Positions 1-8,870 are shown, counted from the stretch's first letter. The stretch is 57,952 nucleotides of DNA from Desulfobacteraceae bacterium (GCA_021372635.1 JAJFUA010000116.1:1-57952), one strand, 5' to 3'. Numbers and translations are program-made. Notes: generated from the letters alone by a model not told the origin.

Positions 1-183
1 GTTGATCAGCATGGTCTTCCCGGTTCCGACATCGCCGCAGACCAGGGCGAACCCCTTTCTTTCGCGGATGAAATACAAGAGGGCCGCCAGCACTTCCTTG
101 TGGCTTTCGCTGAGGTAGAGAAAGCGCTGATCCAGGTTGCACTCGAATGGAAGAGAGGAAAAACCGAAATATGATCCGTACAT
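1..183 (-). CDS. ExeA/exosortase-locus type AAA ATPase, N-terminal fragment
   Basis: The 61 visible codons start with MYGSYFGFSSLPFECN and run off the left edge. The pattern of an aromatic/PF opening, then RFLYLSESHKE, then a Walker A loop GDVGTGKT near residue 50 is that of the GspA/ExeA-like ATPases, including the subfamily found at PEP-CTERM/exosortase polysaccharide loci. Such proteins hydrolyse ATP at the inner membrane and are thought to power or gate export. It is the last gene of the minus-strand series here, 158 bases after the GT-C gene. Walker B and the C-terminus lie outside the window, so assignment to the exosortase subfamily rather than general ExeA is inferred from context. 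Confidence 0.85.
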   Translation of the reverse strand, partial: MYGSYFGFSSLPFECNLDQRFLYLSESHKEVLAALLYFIRERKGFALVCGDVGTGKTMLIN

Positions 184-341
184 TGGCAGGTATCCCGCTG
201 ATTGCAGTTCGTATGGTTTCCGCCGGTCAGGCGTCCATGGTGACTCTCGTCGAGGGGAACGGGGGCCGATTCCGCGCCGTCCGGTTCCCCCGTTTCCGTC
301 CGGGGGCGCCCGGAAGAAACATGCCCCGCGTGAATGAGCGG

Positions 342-1781
342 CTACTTCGGCACATAGAAAACACCGGCGCAGGAGTCTTTTCTCCCGATGGCGTAGTTGG
401 CCCTTATGGCGCGGTTGATTGCTTCGTCGAGCCGGGGGCTTTCCCCGTCCGGCCGGCTGATCTGAATCGCTGAGAAGTACCTGGACTCGATCAGGTCCGT
501 GAACTTCTCGCGGTCGATCACTCCAGCCCTGACCTTGGCGCCCGTCATGAACATGTCCACTTCGAACCGTTTTCCCGCCCAGTAGCACAAGGCCGGGTCT
601 TCGCACATCACCGGACCCCGCATACCGGCCAGGTACCTGATGTCATCCGCTACGGTCTCGACCTGGAGCGCTCTGTGCTTCCAGTAGTCCCTGAGCTTGA
701 AGACCCTGTACGGCATCGGAACGATCAGGGAGACGGCGAGCAGGGAAAGGACGCAGATGGTCAGAGCGCCTGCCTGCGAAGAATTCTGAAGCTCCATTCG
801 ATCGACGTGTATCAGGAGTGCCCCGCCTATCAGGGTCCCGGAGATGATCATATCGAACAGGGCATTCCAGTCGATCCCCTCGCCGCCGAACATGAAGGCC
901 CCCCAGATGCAGGCGAGTGCAAAATAGAAAAAGAGCAGCGTGGAGGTCTTCGACCTGGGCAGCAGGAAGAAACCGGATACTCCGAGCGTGACGAAAATCA
1001 TCAGCTGATTGAACCGGATGGAGATTTGCCGGGCGGTTGCCAGGAGACTCCATTTCCTGCAGTCACTGAAGAGTCCGTGAAGGAAATCGGTGCCGTGGAC
1101 CAGCGTGAGCGCCGCCAGAAAGAGGCCGGCCAGCAATATTCCCACCGCGGTAAAACGGACCAGGGCGGGACGGTCCACAACGAGCAGCCAGAGAAAGACG
1201 GCTGCGGGCAAGACGATCAGGCTGTGTTTGATGAAGCCCGAAGCGGCCATCAGGAAGATGGACAGATAGAATAGCCTGCCCCTGTTCTCGCTTTTCAGCA
1301 GGAGATAGAGCCCGGTTGCCTGGATTGCGTGGCCGAGCCACTGCGGGTCCGCCATGGCGACGTAATGTTCCGCGAAAATGGCTATGCTTGCGAGGAAGAA
1401 GAGTTGCATGACCGCGGCCTGCACCCTGCGCCCTCCCATCTGCCTCAGGCACATCCCCAGCATGCCTGCCACGATGAAAAGGCTGAGCAGGGAGATGATC
1501 CGCCCTGCGATCAGGTGATCCCCGACCATGACGGCAAAGCCCGCGTTGACGTAGAACGACAGGGGGGGGTAATTGTTGGAGATCAGCGCGTCGTACCTGG
1601 GGTAAAGGGCCTCTCCCGCGAGCAGGCGTTCCGAGGCAAAAGCGTTCCAGCCTTCGTTGCAGTCTATCAGGACTCTGCTCGGAAGCCTCACGAGCGGCCG
1701 ATAAAAGTACAGAAGCGTCAACCCGAAGAATATCGCCAGCGCTGCGATGTAGAATCCCTTCGACGACAGACCGCTCCTCAT
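342..1781 (-). CDS. Polytopic GT-C fold membrane glycosyltransferase (GT39/ArnT-like)
   Basis: A 479-residue protein with about eleven hydrophobic segments. After the first membrane helix a periplasmic loop carries an acidic motif (DCNEGWNAF) and later NYPPLSFY, both typical of GT-C enzymes that move sugars from a polyprenyl-phosphate donor on the outer face of the membrane. The start at 1781 is chosen because its ATG overlaps the upstream stop as ATGA, making it translationally coupled to the GT2-GtrA gene, which plausibly makes or flips the lipid-linked donor. An in-frame ATG 21 bases upstream is less likely. The sugar and acceptor cannot be read from sequence. Confidence 0.8.
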   Translation of the reverse strand: MRSGLSSKGFYIAALAIFFGLTLLYFYRPLVRLPSRVLIDCNEGWNAFASERLLAGEALYPRYDALISNNYPPLSFYVNAGFAVMVGDHLIAGRIISLLSLFIVAGMLGMCLRQMGGRRVQAAVMQLFFLASIAIFAEHYVAMADPQWLGHAIQATGLYLLLKSENRGRLFYLSIFLMAASGFIKHSLIVLPAAVFLWLLVVDRPALVRFTAVGILLAGLFLAALTLVHGTDFLHGLFSDCRKWSLLATARQISIRFNQLMIFVTLGVSGFFLLPRSKTSTLLFFYFALACIWGAFMFGGEGIDWNALFDMIISGTLIGGALLIHVDRMELQNSSQAGALTICVLSLLAVSLIVPMPYRVFKLRDYWKHRALQVETVADDIRYLAGMRGPVMCEDPALCYWAGKRFEVDMFMTGAKVRAGVIDREKFTDLIESRYFSAIQISRPDGESPRLDEAINRAIRANYAIGRKDSCAGVFYVPK

Positions 1782-3034
1782 GGCCGGACCCTTTCCGTGC
1801 AAGGCACAGCCGGGGCATTTTCCCCGAGGTGAACGGAAAACTCACCCTCCTGATGCCCGGCAACCGTCATTGCCGTGGGTTGGGGCGAAAGCCCGCAGGG
1901 AGCTTCCGGCCCGGCAGGCCGATCGATGATCGATCGGCGACTGGCGAAGGTCCAGGTGGAATTCACGAGGTAGTTGACCAGGGTACCCGGGGCGATGCCG
2001 ATCAGTTGATGGATCTGTGGGCTTACCCCAGGAAACAGGATGGTCAGCGCCACAAAGGAAGAGTAGCTCACCGCCAGGGCGCCGAGGGAGACGAGGTTGA
2101 ACTTCAGGCATTTCACCGGAATGCTGCCTGCAACATCCCGGGATGTGAAGGTCCAGGAATTGTGGAGCCAGAAATTCCAGAGCACGGACAGTTCGATGGC
2201 CAGGGGGGAGGCGAGGTATTTGTGGAGCCCCGACCAGAGAAACAGGCTGAAGAAGGCAAGGTTCACCACGATCCCGGATATGCCGACGGCCAGGAACTTG
2301 AGGAGGGTTATCGAACCATGCAGCCGGATGCGTCCTAAGTCGAAGAGGAATTTCACGATATCGGAAAACCCAACCTTTGGCTCCCCTCCGGGCCGGCTGA
2401 GGCATCCGACCGGAATTTCCCTCACGACGGCCCCATTGGCCACCGCCTGTTTGAGGAGAGCTGCAGGGAAGGCATGCCCCTGAATGGCCGACAGCGTTTT
2501 CCAGTCGATTCTGTCGATCACCGTTTTTCGGACGGTACGAAAACCCGCCGTGCAATCCTTCACACCGTAGAGTCCCGCAATCCAGCGTGCCGCGAAATTC
2601 GCGAAGCGCGAGATCATCCGTCTGCAAATTCCCCATTCGCCGGGAACGCGGCCTCCCTTCACGTAGCGGCTTCCGACGACAAGGTCCGCGCCTTCCTCCA
2701 GGGCGGCCATCAGGCGGGGTACGTCCTCGGGCTTATGAGAAAAATCGGCGTTCATCTCGAAGACCGCATCCGCCCCGAGACGACCGGAGGCATACTGCAT
2801 GCCGTGGATGCGTGCGGGGCCGGGCCCGTTCCTGCGGCCGGGCACCATGTGGACGTTGGCATAGATCCGCTGCTTCTCGCGAACGGAATCGCTCGCACCG
2901 CCGGAGGATTCATCCTCCACGACGAGAATCTGCATATCGTGGTTCATCCGGTTGAATTGAACCTGGAGAGCCTCGATGATGGCGCCGATGTGTTCGCAAT
3001 CATCGAGGACCGGGATGACGATGACGGCTCTCAT
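1778..3034 (-). CDS. Family 2 glycosyltransferase fused to a GtrA membrane domain
   Basis: Residues 1-230 are a DPM1-like family 2 glycosyltransferase (opening VIVIPVLDDCEHIG, a donor-binding NADFSHKPEDVP motif, then VVGSRYVKGG). Residues 270-390 form a GtrA-type four-helix membrane domain (LLKFLAVGISGIVVNL, then FWLHNSWTF). Such fusions make polyprenyl-phosphate sugars on the inner leaflet and help present them on the outer face. The start MRAVIVIPV at 3034 is chosen because the preceding 35 in-frame codons are not family-like. Its stop overlaps the start of the GT-C gene by four bases, so the pair probably forms a donor/transferase unit that decorates the polymer in the periplasm. Confidence 0.88.
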   Translation of the reverse strand: MRAVIVIPVLDDCEHIGAIIEALQVQFNRMNHDMQILVVEDESSGGASDSVREKQRIYANVHMVPGRRNGPGPARIHGMQYASGRLGADAVFEMNADFSHKPEDVPRLMAALEEGADLVVGSRYVKGGRVPGEWGICRRMISRFANFAARWIAGLYGVKDCTAGFRTVRKTVIDRIDWKTLSAIQGHAFPAALLKQAVANGAVVREIPVGCLSRPGGEPKVGFSDIVKFLFDLGRIRLHGSITLLKFLAVGISGIVVNLAFFSLFLWSGLHKYLASPLAIELSVLWNFWLHNSWTFTSRDVAGSIPVKCLKFNLVSLGALAVSYSSFVALTILFPGVSPQIHQLIGIAPGTLVNYLVNSTWTFASRRSIIDRPAGPEAPCGLSPQPTAMTVAGHQEGEFSVHLGENAPAVPCTERVRP

Positions 3035-3182
3035 GGCTTGACTCCGCTGGAAATTACCGCGCCCTGTGACGCCTGCTCCCGGGTTTCCGGGCCTGAGAGA
3101 TATCTTGCGTCGACTGGGGAAAGAATTGCGATGGGGCATGTCGAATGCCTGTCGGCGGGGCTTCCTGAATTTGCCCGTCAGG

Positions 3183-4367
3183 TCAGAGGATCTCCCTTAC
3201 CAGGCGAAAACCGACAAAGTCGCTTCGCCAGTCCGGCTCCCAGGAAAACCTGCAGGCGGAACGGCAATTCCGGGCGGTGCTCACCCAGCAACCGCCCCGG
3301 CTCACACGCTTGAAGCCGGTGGGGCTTCCCGAAGGGTTCGTCACCGGTTCCCCCGAATAGGCTCCGTACCAGTCCTGGCACCACTCGCAAAGGTTCCCGT
3401 GCATGTCATAGAGACCCCAGGCATTGGGCTTTTTGACGGCTACGGGGTGGGGCTTGGCCATCGAGTTGCAACTGTACCAAGCTATTTCATCCAACCCGGT
3501 GTAATGCCCGTCTTCGGCAAAATCCACACCTTCATGGCCGAAAGCCGCCGATGTGCCGGCGCGGCACGCATATTCCCATTCCGCCTCGGTGGGCAGGCGG
3601 TACCGGCAGGTGCCCGCGGCATTCAGCTTCCGGATGAACTCCTGGCAATCGTTCCAGTTCACCCCGTCGACGGGGCACTCCAGCCCCCCGGCCGGAAACG
3701 ACGAGGGGTCGGCACCCATCGTCATCTTCCACTGCCTTCGGGTCACGAGGGTGGTCTGGATAAGAAACCCGCTGGTCAGAGTCACTTCGTGGTACAGTTC
3801 ATCATCGTGCCGGCCCGGTTCTTCTTCGTGGCTTCCCATCAGGAAGACCCCGGGAGGGATATACCGGAAATCGACGGAGTCAAACGGATCGGCATGGCTC
3901 CGCCGCCGGGGAGCATGGGGGGCACCGCCGCCCGCCTCCGTCTTCCTGGATGGTTCGGGATCTTTCTGCCCGCGGGTTTCTTTCCGGCCGTGCGTCTCAC
4001 GCACCACGAGCTTCTCCTCTTTTCCGGCGGTTGCTTCCGGTGAAGATGCACCCCTGTCAGCCGGTCCCGAGACCGCTTCGGATGTGCGATGCGGCAGAAA
4101 TTTGCTGCTGGCTTCCCCTCCGGGAATAACCCGCATGGATTCCACCCTGGGCCGGGCGCCTGCCGGTTGGCGCGGGAAGGAACTCCTGGAAGCCCCGGTT
4201 TCCGGCTCCCTGTCCTTCCGCTCGCTCTTTTCTGCGGGTTTCTTTTCCAAAACGCGTTCCTCCGCGGTTTTTCGCCTGGCTCCTTCAGACATGACCCCGG
4301 GCAGCGTGGAAAATATGGCCTGTTGTTTCTGTCTCTTGCGTATCAAGCCGAAAAGATCGGTCAGCAT
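3183..4367 (-). CDS. Formylglycine-generating-enzyme (SUMF1) fold protein with charged N-terminal extension
   Basis: The first ~160 of 394 residues are low-complexity, rich in R, K, E and P. Residues 163-394 are a typical FGE-sulfatase domain (IPPGVFLMGS, RLPTEAEWEYACRAG, YDMHGNLCEWCQDWYG, SRGGCWVSTARNC, GFRLVREI). In true FGE two cysteines in the last block oxidise a sulfatase Cys. Aligning GGC-W-V-S, the first is Ser363 here while Cys368 is kept, so genuine formylglycine formation is unlikely. No sulfatase is in the window. Start has a good AGGTG site. No signal peptide is seen. Role unknown; many such paralogues are iron-dependent oxygenases or binding domains. Confidence 0.8.
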   Translation of the reverse strand: MLTDLFGLIRKRQKQQAIFSTLPGVMSEGARRKTAEERVLEKKPAEKSERKDREPETGASRSSFPRQPAGARPRVESMRVIPGGEASSKFLPHRTSEAVSGPADRGASSPEATAGKEEKLVVRETHGRKETRGQKDPEPSRKTEAGGGAPHAPRRRSHADPFDSVDFRYIPPGVFLMGSHEEEPGRHDDELYHEVTLTSGFLIQTTLVTRRQWKMTMGADPSSFPAGGLECPVDGVNWNDCQEFIRKLNAAGTCRYRLPTEAEWEYACRAGTSAAFGHEGVDFAEDGHYTGLDEIAWYSCNSMAKPHPVAVKKPNAWGLYDMHGNLCEWCQDWYGAYSGEPVTNPSGSPTGFKRVSRGGCWVSTARNCRSACRFSWEPDWRSDFVGFRLVREIL

Positions 4368-4455
4368 AGCTTGTCACCTTTTTTCAAAGTGATCTTTCCT
4401 CGTTTTATGGGAAAGGAAGTTGAAACTCTATGAATCTATGCATAACGTTCTGCCG

Positions 4456-6198
4456 TCATTCATAAGGGCCATATACCTTCGGATTTGAACCGAGGTCGAT
4501 ATAGGGTCGCATCCGATCTCTGATCTCCACCAAACGGCGCCGAAATACCGCTTTGTAGTCTGAACTTCTTGGCCTGTTCTTCGGGACATTGGGGTGTGGC
4601 AAAGTACAGATCTCTACTTCCATTGGCCCTGGTGAAGGAATGCTTGCTGAAACATAGTTATCCGAAATTCTGTCCCAGGTATAATCGATGTCACCCACCT
4701 TCAAATGACTGCTTCTGGCTGGTTCATGAATGCCGATTTTGGATATGACGATTTTAGAGACATTGTCAGGGATATTAACTAGAACATTTCTGGAATATAG
4801 ATTGACGTATAGCTTATCATTTCTTACAGATATGGTAAAATTATTATTCAAGAGTCTGCCGATTGGCATCCATTCCGGATTGATTTTGTTGTTGATAAAT
4901 TTGATTTTATCTTCGAAATAATCCCATCCTCTTTTAAACATATAGTGATGAGTCCATGGAACTATTGGTTTGCCCAGCCACGCATGGAAAAGAAAAGAGT
5001 TTATCCAACCTGGATTGTTTTTCCAATAATGATATTCAAGGGATAGCCGGTCTACTATCGGCAGCTCCCCAAAACCGTGCTCGGAGGGGAACATTGTCAA
5101 CAGAGGATGCCTTATACCTATAGAATGCAATGCGTAAGGGGGATGTACAAACAGAGCCTCAAATCCCTTTTCACCCATTGCCGCAACGGCGCTTGCATTC
5201 ACCCCTTCATGCGGCGGCACAACTGCTCTGCTCCAGGGGAGATTTGTGGCAGTGGTGAATTCATTCATACACCAAATAGCCTTTTCCAGCAGATTCTCCA
5301 TTTGAATTCCCGGTGGAGTTACAAGAAGCTCTTCTCTCAAGTGGTTGACTCCATGGATTAAACCTGACAGGACATTTTTCTTATCATCGAACAGTCTGAC
5401 CGTTTCTTTTCCAGCAAGGCCATAGTCGATCGGGACCATTGCGATTGCCATATGAAAGTTGAGTTTCTCCGCCCTCTCCACAGCTTCACCGAACCGCAGA
5501 AAGCCGTACCTCGTAAACCGAAGGTTGGGGTCATCTATGATGCAGCATGCTCCTATGCGCTGCGGCCTGAACATCTGGTCTCCGAGACACTTCCTCAGGA
5601 AGGCAAAAAGCGGCAGAAGGCCCATGAACCTGCGATTGGAAAACTCGGTGCTCAATTCGAACGGCTGGGAGAGTCCGGGCAAGGGGACCGACGTAAAATA
5701 CAGCCTGCCTGTTCTGCCGAAGATCGTACGATCTCCGCATGTGATGAGCGGTTCGATGCAGGCTCTCGGTTTCCAGGCGGCCAACTCCCGGGCATCTTCC
5801 TCATCGATATCCGATTGTTTGAGCGGGCCGAACAGATCTTCATCGCAGGAGATCCTGAAGGATCTTGCGTGTATGTGGTCCCATTCCCATTGCATCTCCG
5901 TGGCGTTCATGCCGGAGCCCCGAGGGCGGTATTGATTCAACCCTACGACAAGAGTCGGCATATCTGCTTCTGTAATGCCGGCATCGTTCCATACGGATTT
6001 GGTTCGATATGAATGAAATGCCAAAACACCTATGCACCGATCTGCCCGGGAGTCCGAAAGCGTATCTACTTCCACGTACTGAATGAAAAACAGGTCGGCC
6101 ACTGCCAGCAGCACCTCGCGACAGGTCTCCGGCACCGTACCCATGAGGGCTACGCCCGGGCGGTAAACGGGAAATTGACCATCGTTCGATCCAGGCAT
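4456..6198 (-). CDS. NodB-like (polysaccharide deacetylase fold) protein
   Basis: A 580-residue protein without a signal peptide. The middle has the spacing of a carbohydrate esterase 4 core: IIDDPN at 220-225 (like the TFDD metal motif), HGVNH at 282-286 (like the paired metal histidines), and PPHEG at 328-332. Residues 1-210 and the last 150 are unrecognised; the tail may be a beta-sandwich. The start at 6198 follows a strong GGAG site. The 3' half is strikingly AT-rich (about 30-35% G+C around 4740-4980 by counting) against near 60% in most neighbours, suggesting a separate origin. It lies in the FkbH/ACP block, so it may edit the acylated glycan, but catalysis is unproven. Confidence 0.62.
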   Translation of the reverse strand: MPGSNDGQFPVYRPGVALMGTVPETCREVLLAVADLFFIQYVEVDTLSDSRADRCIGVLAFHSYRTKSVWNDAGITEADMPTLVVGLNQYRPRGSGMNATEMQWEWDHIHARSFRISCDEDLFGPLKQSDIDEEDARELAAWKPRACIEPLITCGDRTIFGRTGRLYFTSVPLPGLSQPFELSTEFSNRRFMGLLPLFAFLRKCLGDQMFRPQRIGACCIIDDPNLRFTRYGFLRFGEAVERAEKLNFHMAIAMVPIDYGLAGKETVRLFDDKKNVLSGLIHGVNHLREELLVTPPGIQMENLLEKAIWCMNEFTTATNLPWSRAVVPPHEGVNASAVAAMGEKGFEALFVHPPYALHSIGIRHPLLTMFPSEHGFGELPIVDRLSLEYHYWKNNPGWINSFLFHAWLGKPIVPWTHHYMFKRGWDYFEDKIKFINNKINPEWMPIGRLLNNNFTISVRNDKLYVNLYSRNVLVNIPDNVSKIVISKIGIHEPARSSHLKVGDIDYTWDRISDNYVSASIPSPGPMEVEICTLPHPNVPKNRPRSSDYKAVFRRRLVEIRDRMRPYIDLGSNPKVYGPYE

Positions 6199-6201
6199 TT
6201 C

Positions 6202-6447
6202 TTATCTCCAATTCCAAACGATTCTAGAGCGGATCTCCAGGCACAGTGCGTTATCCATCGATGCAATCGCCGTCCAGTCATGGCTTTTGAGCATAAAACC
6301 TTCTGCACTCCTGTCGTGCTTTACTCTGGGAGCGCAATTGCTTTCTGCTGAGGCCGGAGGCAGTTCAGCCGGTACTCCAAGATTTTCCCGGCGAACTATT
6401 TGCCCGGCGGTTCGCAATCGAAGAATCCAGTCCTTTGAATCCAACAT
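6202..6447 (-). CDS. Small unrecognised ORF coupled between acyltransferase and deacetylase genes
   Basis: An 81-codon open frame whose ATG overlaps the acyltransferase stop (TAATG, 6449-6445) and whose own stop lies three bases before the next gene's ATG. This fits translational re-initiation and makes a small protein plausible. The product (begins [12 protein letters not shown], ends WNWR) has no signal peptide, membrane helix or motif that I recognise. There is no Shine-Dalgarno sequence of its own. It could equally be a spacer that happens to be open, or a decayed gene end, because it is in the same frame as the following deacetylase-like gene. Confidence 0.4.
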   Translation of the reverse strand: MLDSKDWILRLRTAGQIVRRENLGVPAELPPASAESNCAPRVKHDRSAEGFMLKSHDWTAIASMDNALCLEIRSRIVWNWR

Positions 6448-6935
6448 TAGCTGGGTCTTATGGGAAATAGATTGGAGACGAAGTCGTCATAGCATTTTGC
6501 CTGATTCGCGGGCTTTCTGACGGTAGCCACAGGCGCTGCCGGAACTCCGCTGACCAGCGTAAAAGGGGGGACGTCGGCATTGACAACACTCCCGGCACCT
6601 ATGACCGAGCCCTCGCCGACGGTCACGACCTTTCCTCCGGGTGCTGAAATGGTGCAGGATGGTCCAATATAGACGTTCTTCTGGATAATGAGCTTTCCGG
6701 TACCACAAAAGTGGGCGAGGACGAGCACTCTGGGGGCAATCTCAACCCCTTCGTGTATTTCAACCTGATTCGGGTATTCATTTTCCAAATAGACATCATC
6801 GCCGATGAATACATTCCCGGCAATTTTTACTCCTCGAAGCCTGTGCAAGAAAATGCGGGCCTTGGAGCCCGGTATGAATCGGGCCAGCTTATGGAGCAAC
6901 CTGTTGATGATTCTTCGTGATAAAGGTTGTCTCAT
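6447..6935 (-). CDS. Left-handed beta-helix (hexapeptide) acyltransferase
   Basis: A 162-residue LbH acyltransferase with hexapeptide turns from about residue 35 to 135 ([49 protein letters not shown]) and the usual closing [11 protein letters not shown] histidine at VLAHFCGTG sits where the catalytic His of maltose/serine O-acetyltransferase relatives lies. These cytoplasmic trimers pass an acyl group from CoA, or in some families from ACP, to a sugar or amino group. It lies directly downstream of an ACP gene and an FkbH gene, so it is the best candidate to use the ACP-bound acyl group. Good GGGAG ribosome site before the ATG at 6935. Confidence 0.85.
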   Translation of the reverse strand: MRQPLSRRIINRLLHKLARFIPGSKARIFLHRLRGVKIAGNVFIGDDVYLENEYPNQVEIHEGVEIAPRVLVLAHFCGTGKLIIQKNVYIGPSCTISAPGGKVVTVGEGSVIGAGSVVNADVPPFTLVSGVPAAPVATVRKPANQAKCYDDFVSNLFPIRPS

Positions 6936-6952
6936 GATTGGCTCCCGTCCTG

Positions 6953-7192
6953 CTAAAGCAGGTGTTTTGAAACTGTCGCCTTGACGGTTGACAAACTCTT
7001 CAGTTCCACCATTTCATCCTCGGTGAAACGAATATCGAATTTCTCTTCGAGTGCCAGTATGAGTTCAATGTGCTTAAGTGAGGTCCATGCAGATTCCCGC
7101 CCTCGCACAACCTCCTCATTGAGCCCGAAAGGCTGTTTCATAACCAGGGAAAAGGTCTCCACGACGATGCTCTCCATTTCACTTTGGATCAT
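6953..7192 (-). CDS. Discrete acyl carrier protein
   Basis: A 79-residue four-helix carrier protein. The phosphopantetheine site is Ser38 in [17 protein letters not shown]; the usual Asp before the Ser is Thr here, as in several ACPs paired with FkbH proteins. It needs a holo-ACP synthase from elsewhere in the genome. The start at 7192 has a GGGAG site and makes a 14-base overlap with the FkbH gene; an alternative ATG at 7177, two bases after the FkbH stop, lacks a clear site. Pairing with FkbH and a hexapeptide acyltransferase implies that it carries a short hydroxyacyl (glyceryl-type) group rather than a fatty acid. Confidence 0.9.
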   Translation of the reverse strand: MIQSEMESIVVETFSLVMKQPFGLNEEVVRGRESAWTSLKHIELILALEEKFDIRFTEDEMVELKSLSTVKATVSKHLL

Positions 7193-8870
7193 TGCTGTTC
7201 TCCCATATCGAAACGGTGATTCCGGCGGGAAGGGATGGCGGCCCAAAACCCTCAAGTGTTGAGATGCCTTCCTCCGATTCGAGGGGATCGCCGCTCGCCT
7301 GCCTGAGCCATTTGAGTGCGGGTTGATTGCGGGGCCCGGTTCGCCATCGACACCGCACCTTTCCCTTACCCAGTTTCCGTTGGGCCAGGGAAACAGCCTC
7401 ACCGATTATGATGTTTTCGAGCCTTCGCCCCAAAGCACGGCAACTGACGCACAATTCCTCGATATCCAGGTTTTCGCCGGAGCGTTGGACAACCATCATG
7501 CAGATGAGACCGCTGTCGGAAAGCCTGTCTCTCAGGGAGACACTCACGACGGCCGACTCGCCGGATTGTAGATAACTGGCCATTTCAGTCTCTGGAATTC
7601 GCCTGAGAGCGATGTTGAACTGGTTTGTCTTCTGAGAGAGTTCGGCCAGGCGTGCCAGGCGTGCCATAGGATCGAGAGCCAGTTCGAGGTGGACGTCCAA
7701 ACCCGCGAAATATTCGTCTTCGTTTGCTGCTCGCGCAAGAAGGGCAGAGCGCGCTTCGGATGCCTTGAGATCGTCCACCCGGAGAGAGTCGTCTTTTCCG
7801 CTTCGCCAGCGCCACAATGCGGGATAGTATTTCACGCTGCGCATGGTCGCGAAGGCGTCCGGCGGGGCGTGAAGTATGGGGAGGCCGGGCAGGCGCATGG
7901 CAACCGACCTGAGTTCCCCGGGATTGTCATCGACATAGAGAATGGCATCGAGGGCAATACGCAGTCTTTCGGCGATTGCCAGGATGCCATCGGCCTTGTC
8001 TCCCCACCGGATTTCAGTTGCGGAAAAGTCGGCCCAGGCCAGGGGGAAATCCTTGCGTGCATGAAACAGCTCCTCTACATCCTGCCGCTCGTTTCGGGAT
8101 ACCAGAGCAAGAAAAACGCCTCGCATCCGCAGTTCTTTCAGGTAGGATTGCAGTTCTTTGTGACCTGGAGTGAGTTCTATTCCGTCGATCCCGTCCTCGC
8201 CAAGAACGCCGCGATATAGCGTATGGTCCAGATCGAGTGCGACTGCCTTGATCGGCGGGAAAATCGCTCCCGGCAGCCATTTGCAGGCGATTTCACGGGC
8301 AAGATCAGTGAGTGTGCGGCCGCTGAGTGCGGTGCCGCTTAATTTCGCCAAACGGGTGTCGAGGAATTCATTCCCTAACATATCCGCGATTTCGGACATT
8401 CTGGCGATATGGCATGCCGGTACTCCATCTGCGGCTTTTTCAAGATCTGCTTCCAGGGAGGGACTGGCGCAGGTCAGCATGACTATGATAGGTACCGCGG
8501 AAATGCCGCGCAGGCGACCCAGCCGCTGTGTCAGCCATTCGAACATCGTCGGATCGTCCAGCCCATCGTAGCGAGATCTGTCGAGCCAGACAAACTCCGC
8601 GTCCCAATTCCCGCTGTTTTCCGAAAAATCAAGTGCATCGCTATAGTCGCTGTAAGTGAATTCCGCGTGCCAGCCTCCGAAAGCCCCATAGGGCTCCAGT
8701 ATGCTTGCCACCGGTTCGAATGCATGGTTGCGGTGTACCCTTACATTGATTGTCTTGAGCGGCCATTCGGCCTGGAACTTCAAGAGTTCCCCGCGCCTCG
8801 GACGCTCCGAGAATAATTCGCTTTGCCATTCGGCCCTTTTTAAGTCTGCCCTTTCGAGTTGCTCTGTCAT
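7179..8870 (-). CDS. FkbH-like HAD-IIIC protein (glyceryl-ACP loading family)
   Basis: A 563-residue protein. Residues 1-200 form an N-terminal module; the HAD core follows with nucleophile motif DLDHT (213-217) in ALDLDHTLYRGVLGEDG and an acidic VDDNPGE loop; the C-terminal GNAT-like part has KTNQFNIALRR and CVSCRALGRR. This is the full FkbH architecture. Characterised members take D-1,3-bisphosphoglycerate, remove the phosphate and load glyceryl onto an ACP in polyketide pathways. Here there is no polyketide synthase, but an ACP overlaps its 3' end and a hexapeptide acyltransferase follows, so transfer of the acyl group to a sugar is inferred. Ribosome site GAGGA before ATG. Confidence 0.9.
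   Translation of the reverse strand: MTEQLERADLKRAEWQSELFSERPRRGELLKFQAEWPLKTINVRVHRNHAFEPVASILEPYGAFGGWHAEFTYSDYSDALDFSENSGNWDAEFVWLDRSRYDGLDDPTMFEWLTQRLGRLRGISAVPIIVMLTCASPSLEADLEKAADGVPACHIARMSEIADMLGNEFLDTRLAKLSGTALSGRTLTDLAREIACKWLPGAIFPPIKAVALDLDHTLYRGVLGEDGIDGIELTPGHKELQSYLKELRMRGVFLALVSRNERQDVEELFHARKDFPLAWADFSATEIRWGDKADGILAIAERLRIALDAILYVDDNPGELRSVAMRLPGLPILHAPPDAFATMRSVKYYPALWRWRSGKDDSLRVDDLKASEARSALLARAANEDEYFAGLDVHLELALDPMARLARLAELSQKTNQFNIALRRIPETEMASYLQSGESAVVSVSLRDRLSDSGLICMMVVQRSGENLDIEELCVSCRALGRRLENIIIGEAVSLAQRKLGKGKVRCRWRTGPRNQPALKWLRQASGDPLESEEGISTLEGFGPPSLPAGITVSIWENSNDPK

Noticed and set aside
137-473. Short plus-strand frames at the left edge
   Set aside because: They overlap the ATPase start and the GT-C gene end and show no protein features.
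3183-4367. True formylglycine-generating enzyme activating a sulfatase
   Set aside because: The first catalytic Cys is Ser and no sulfatase is present in the window.
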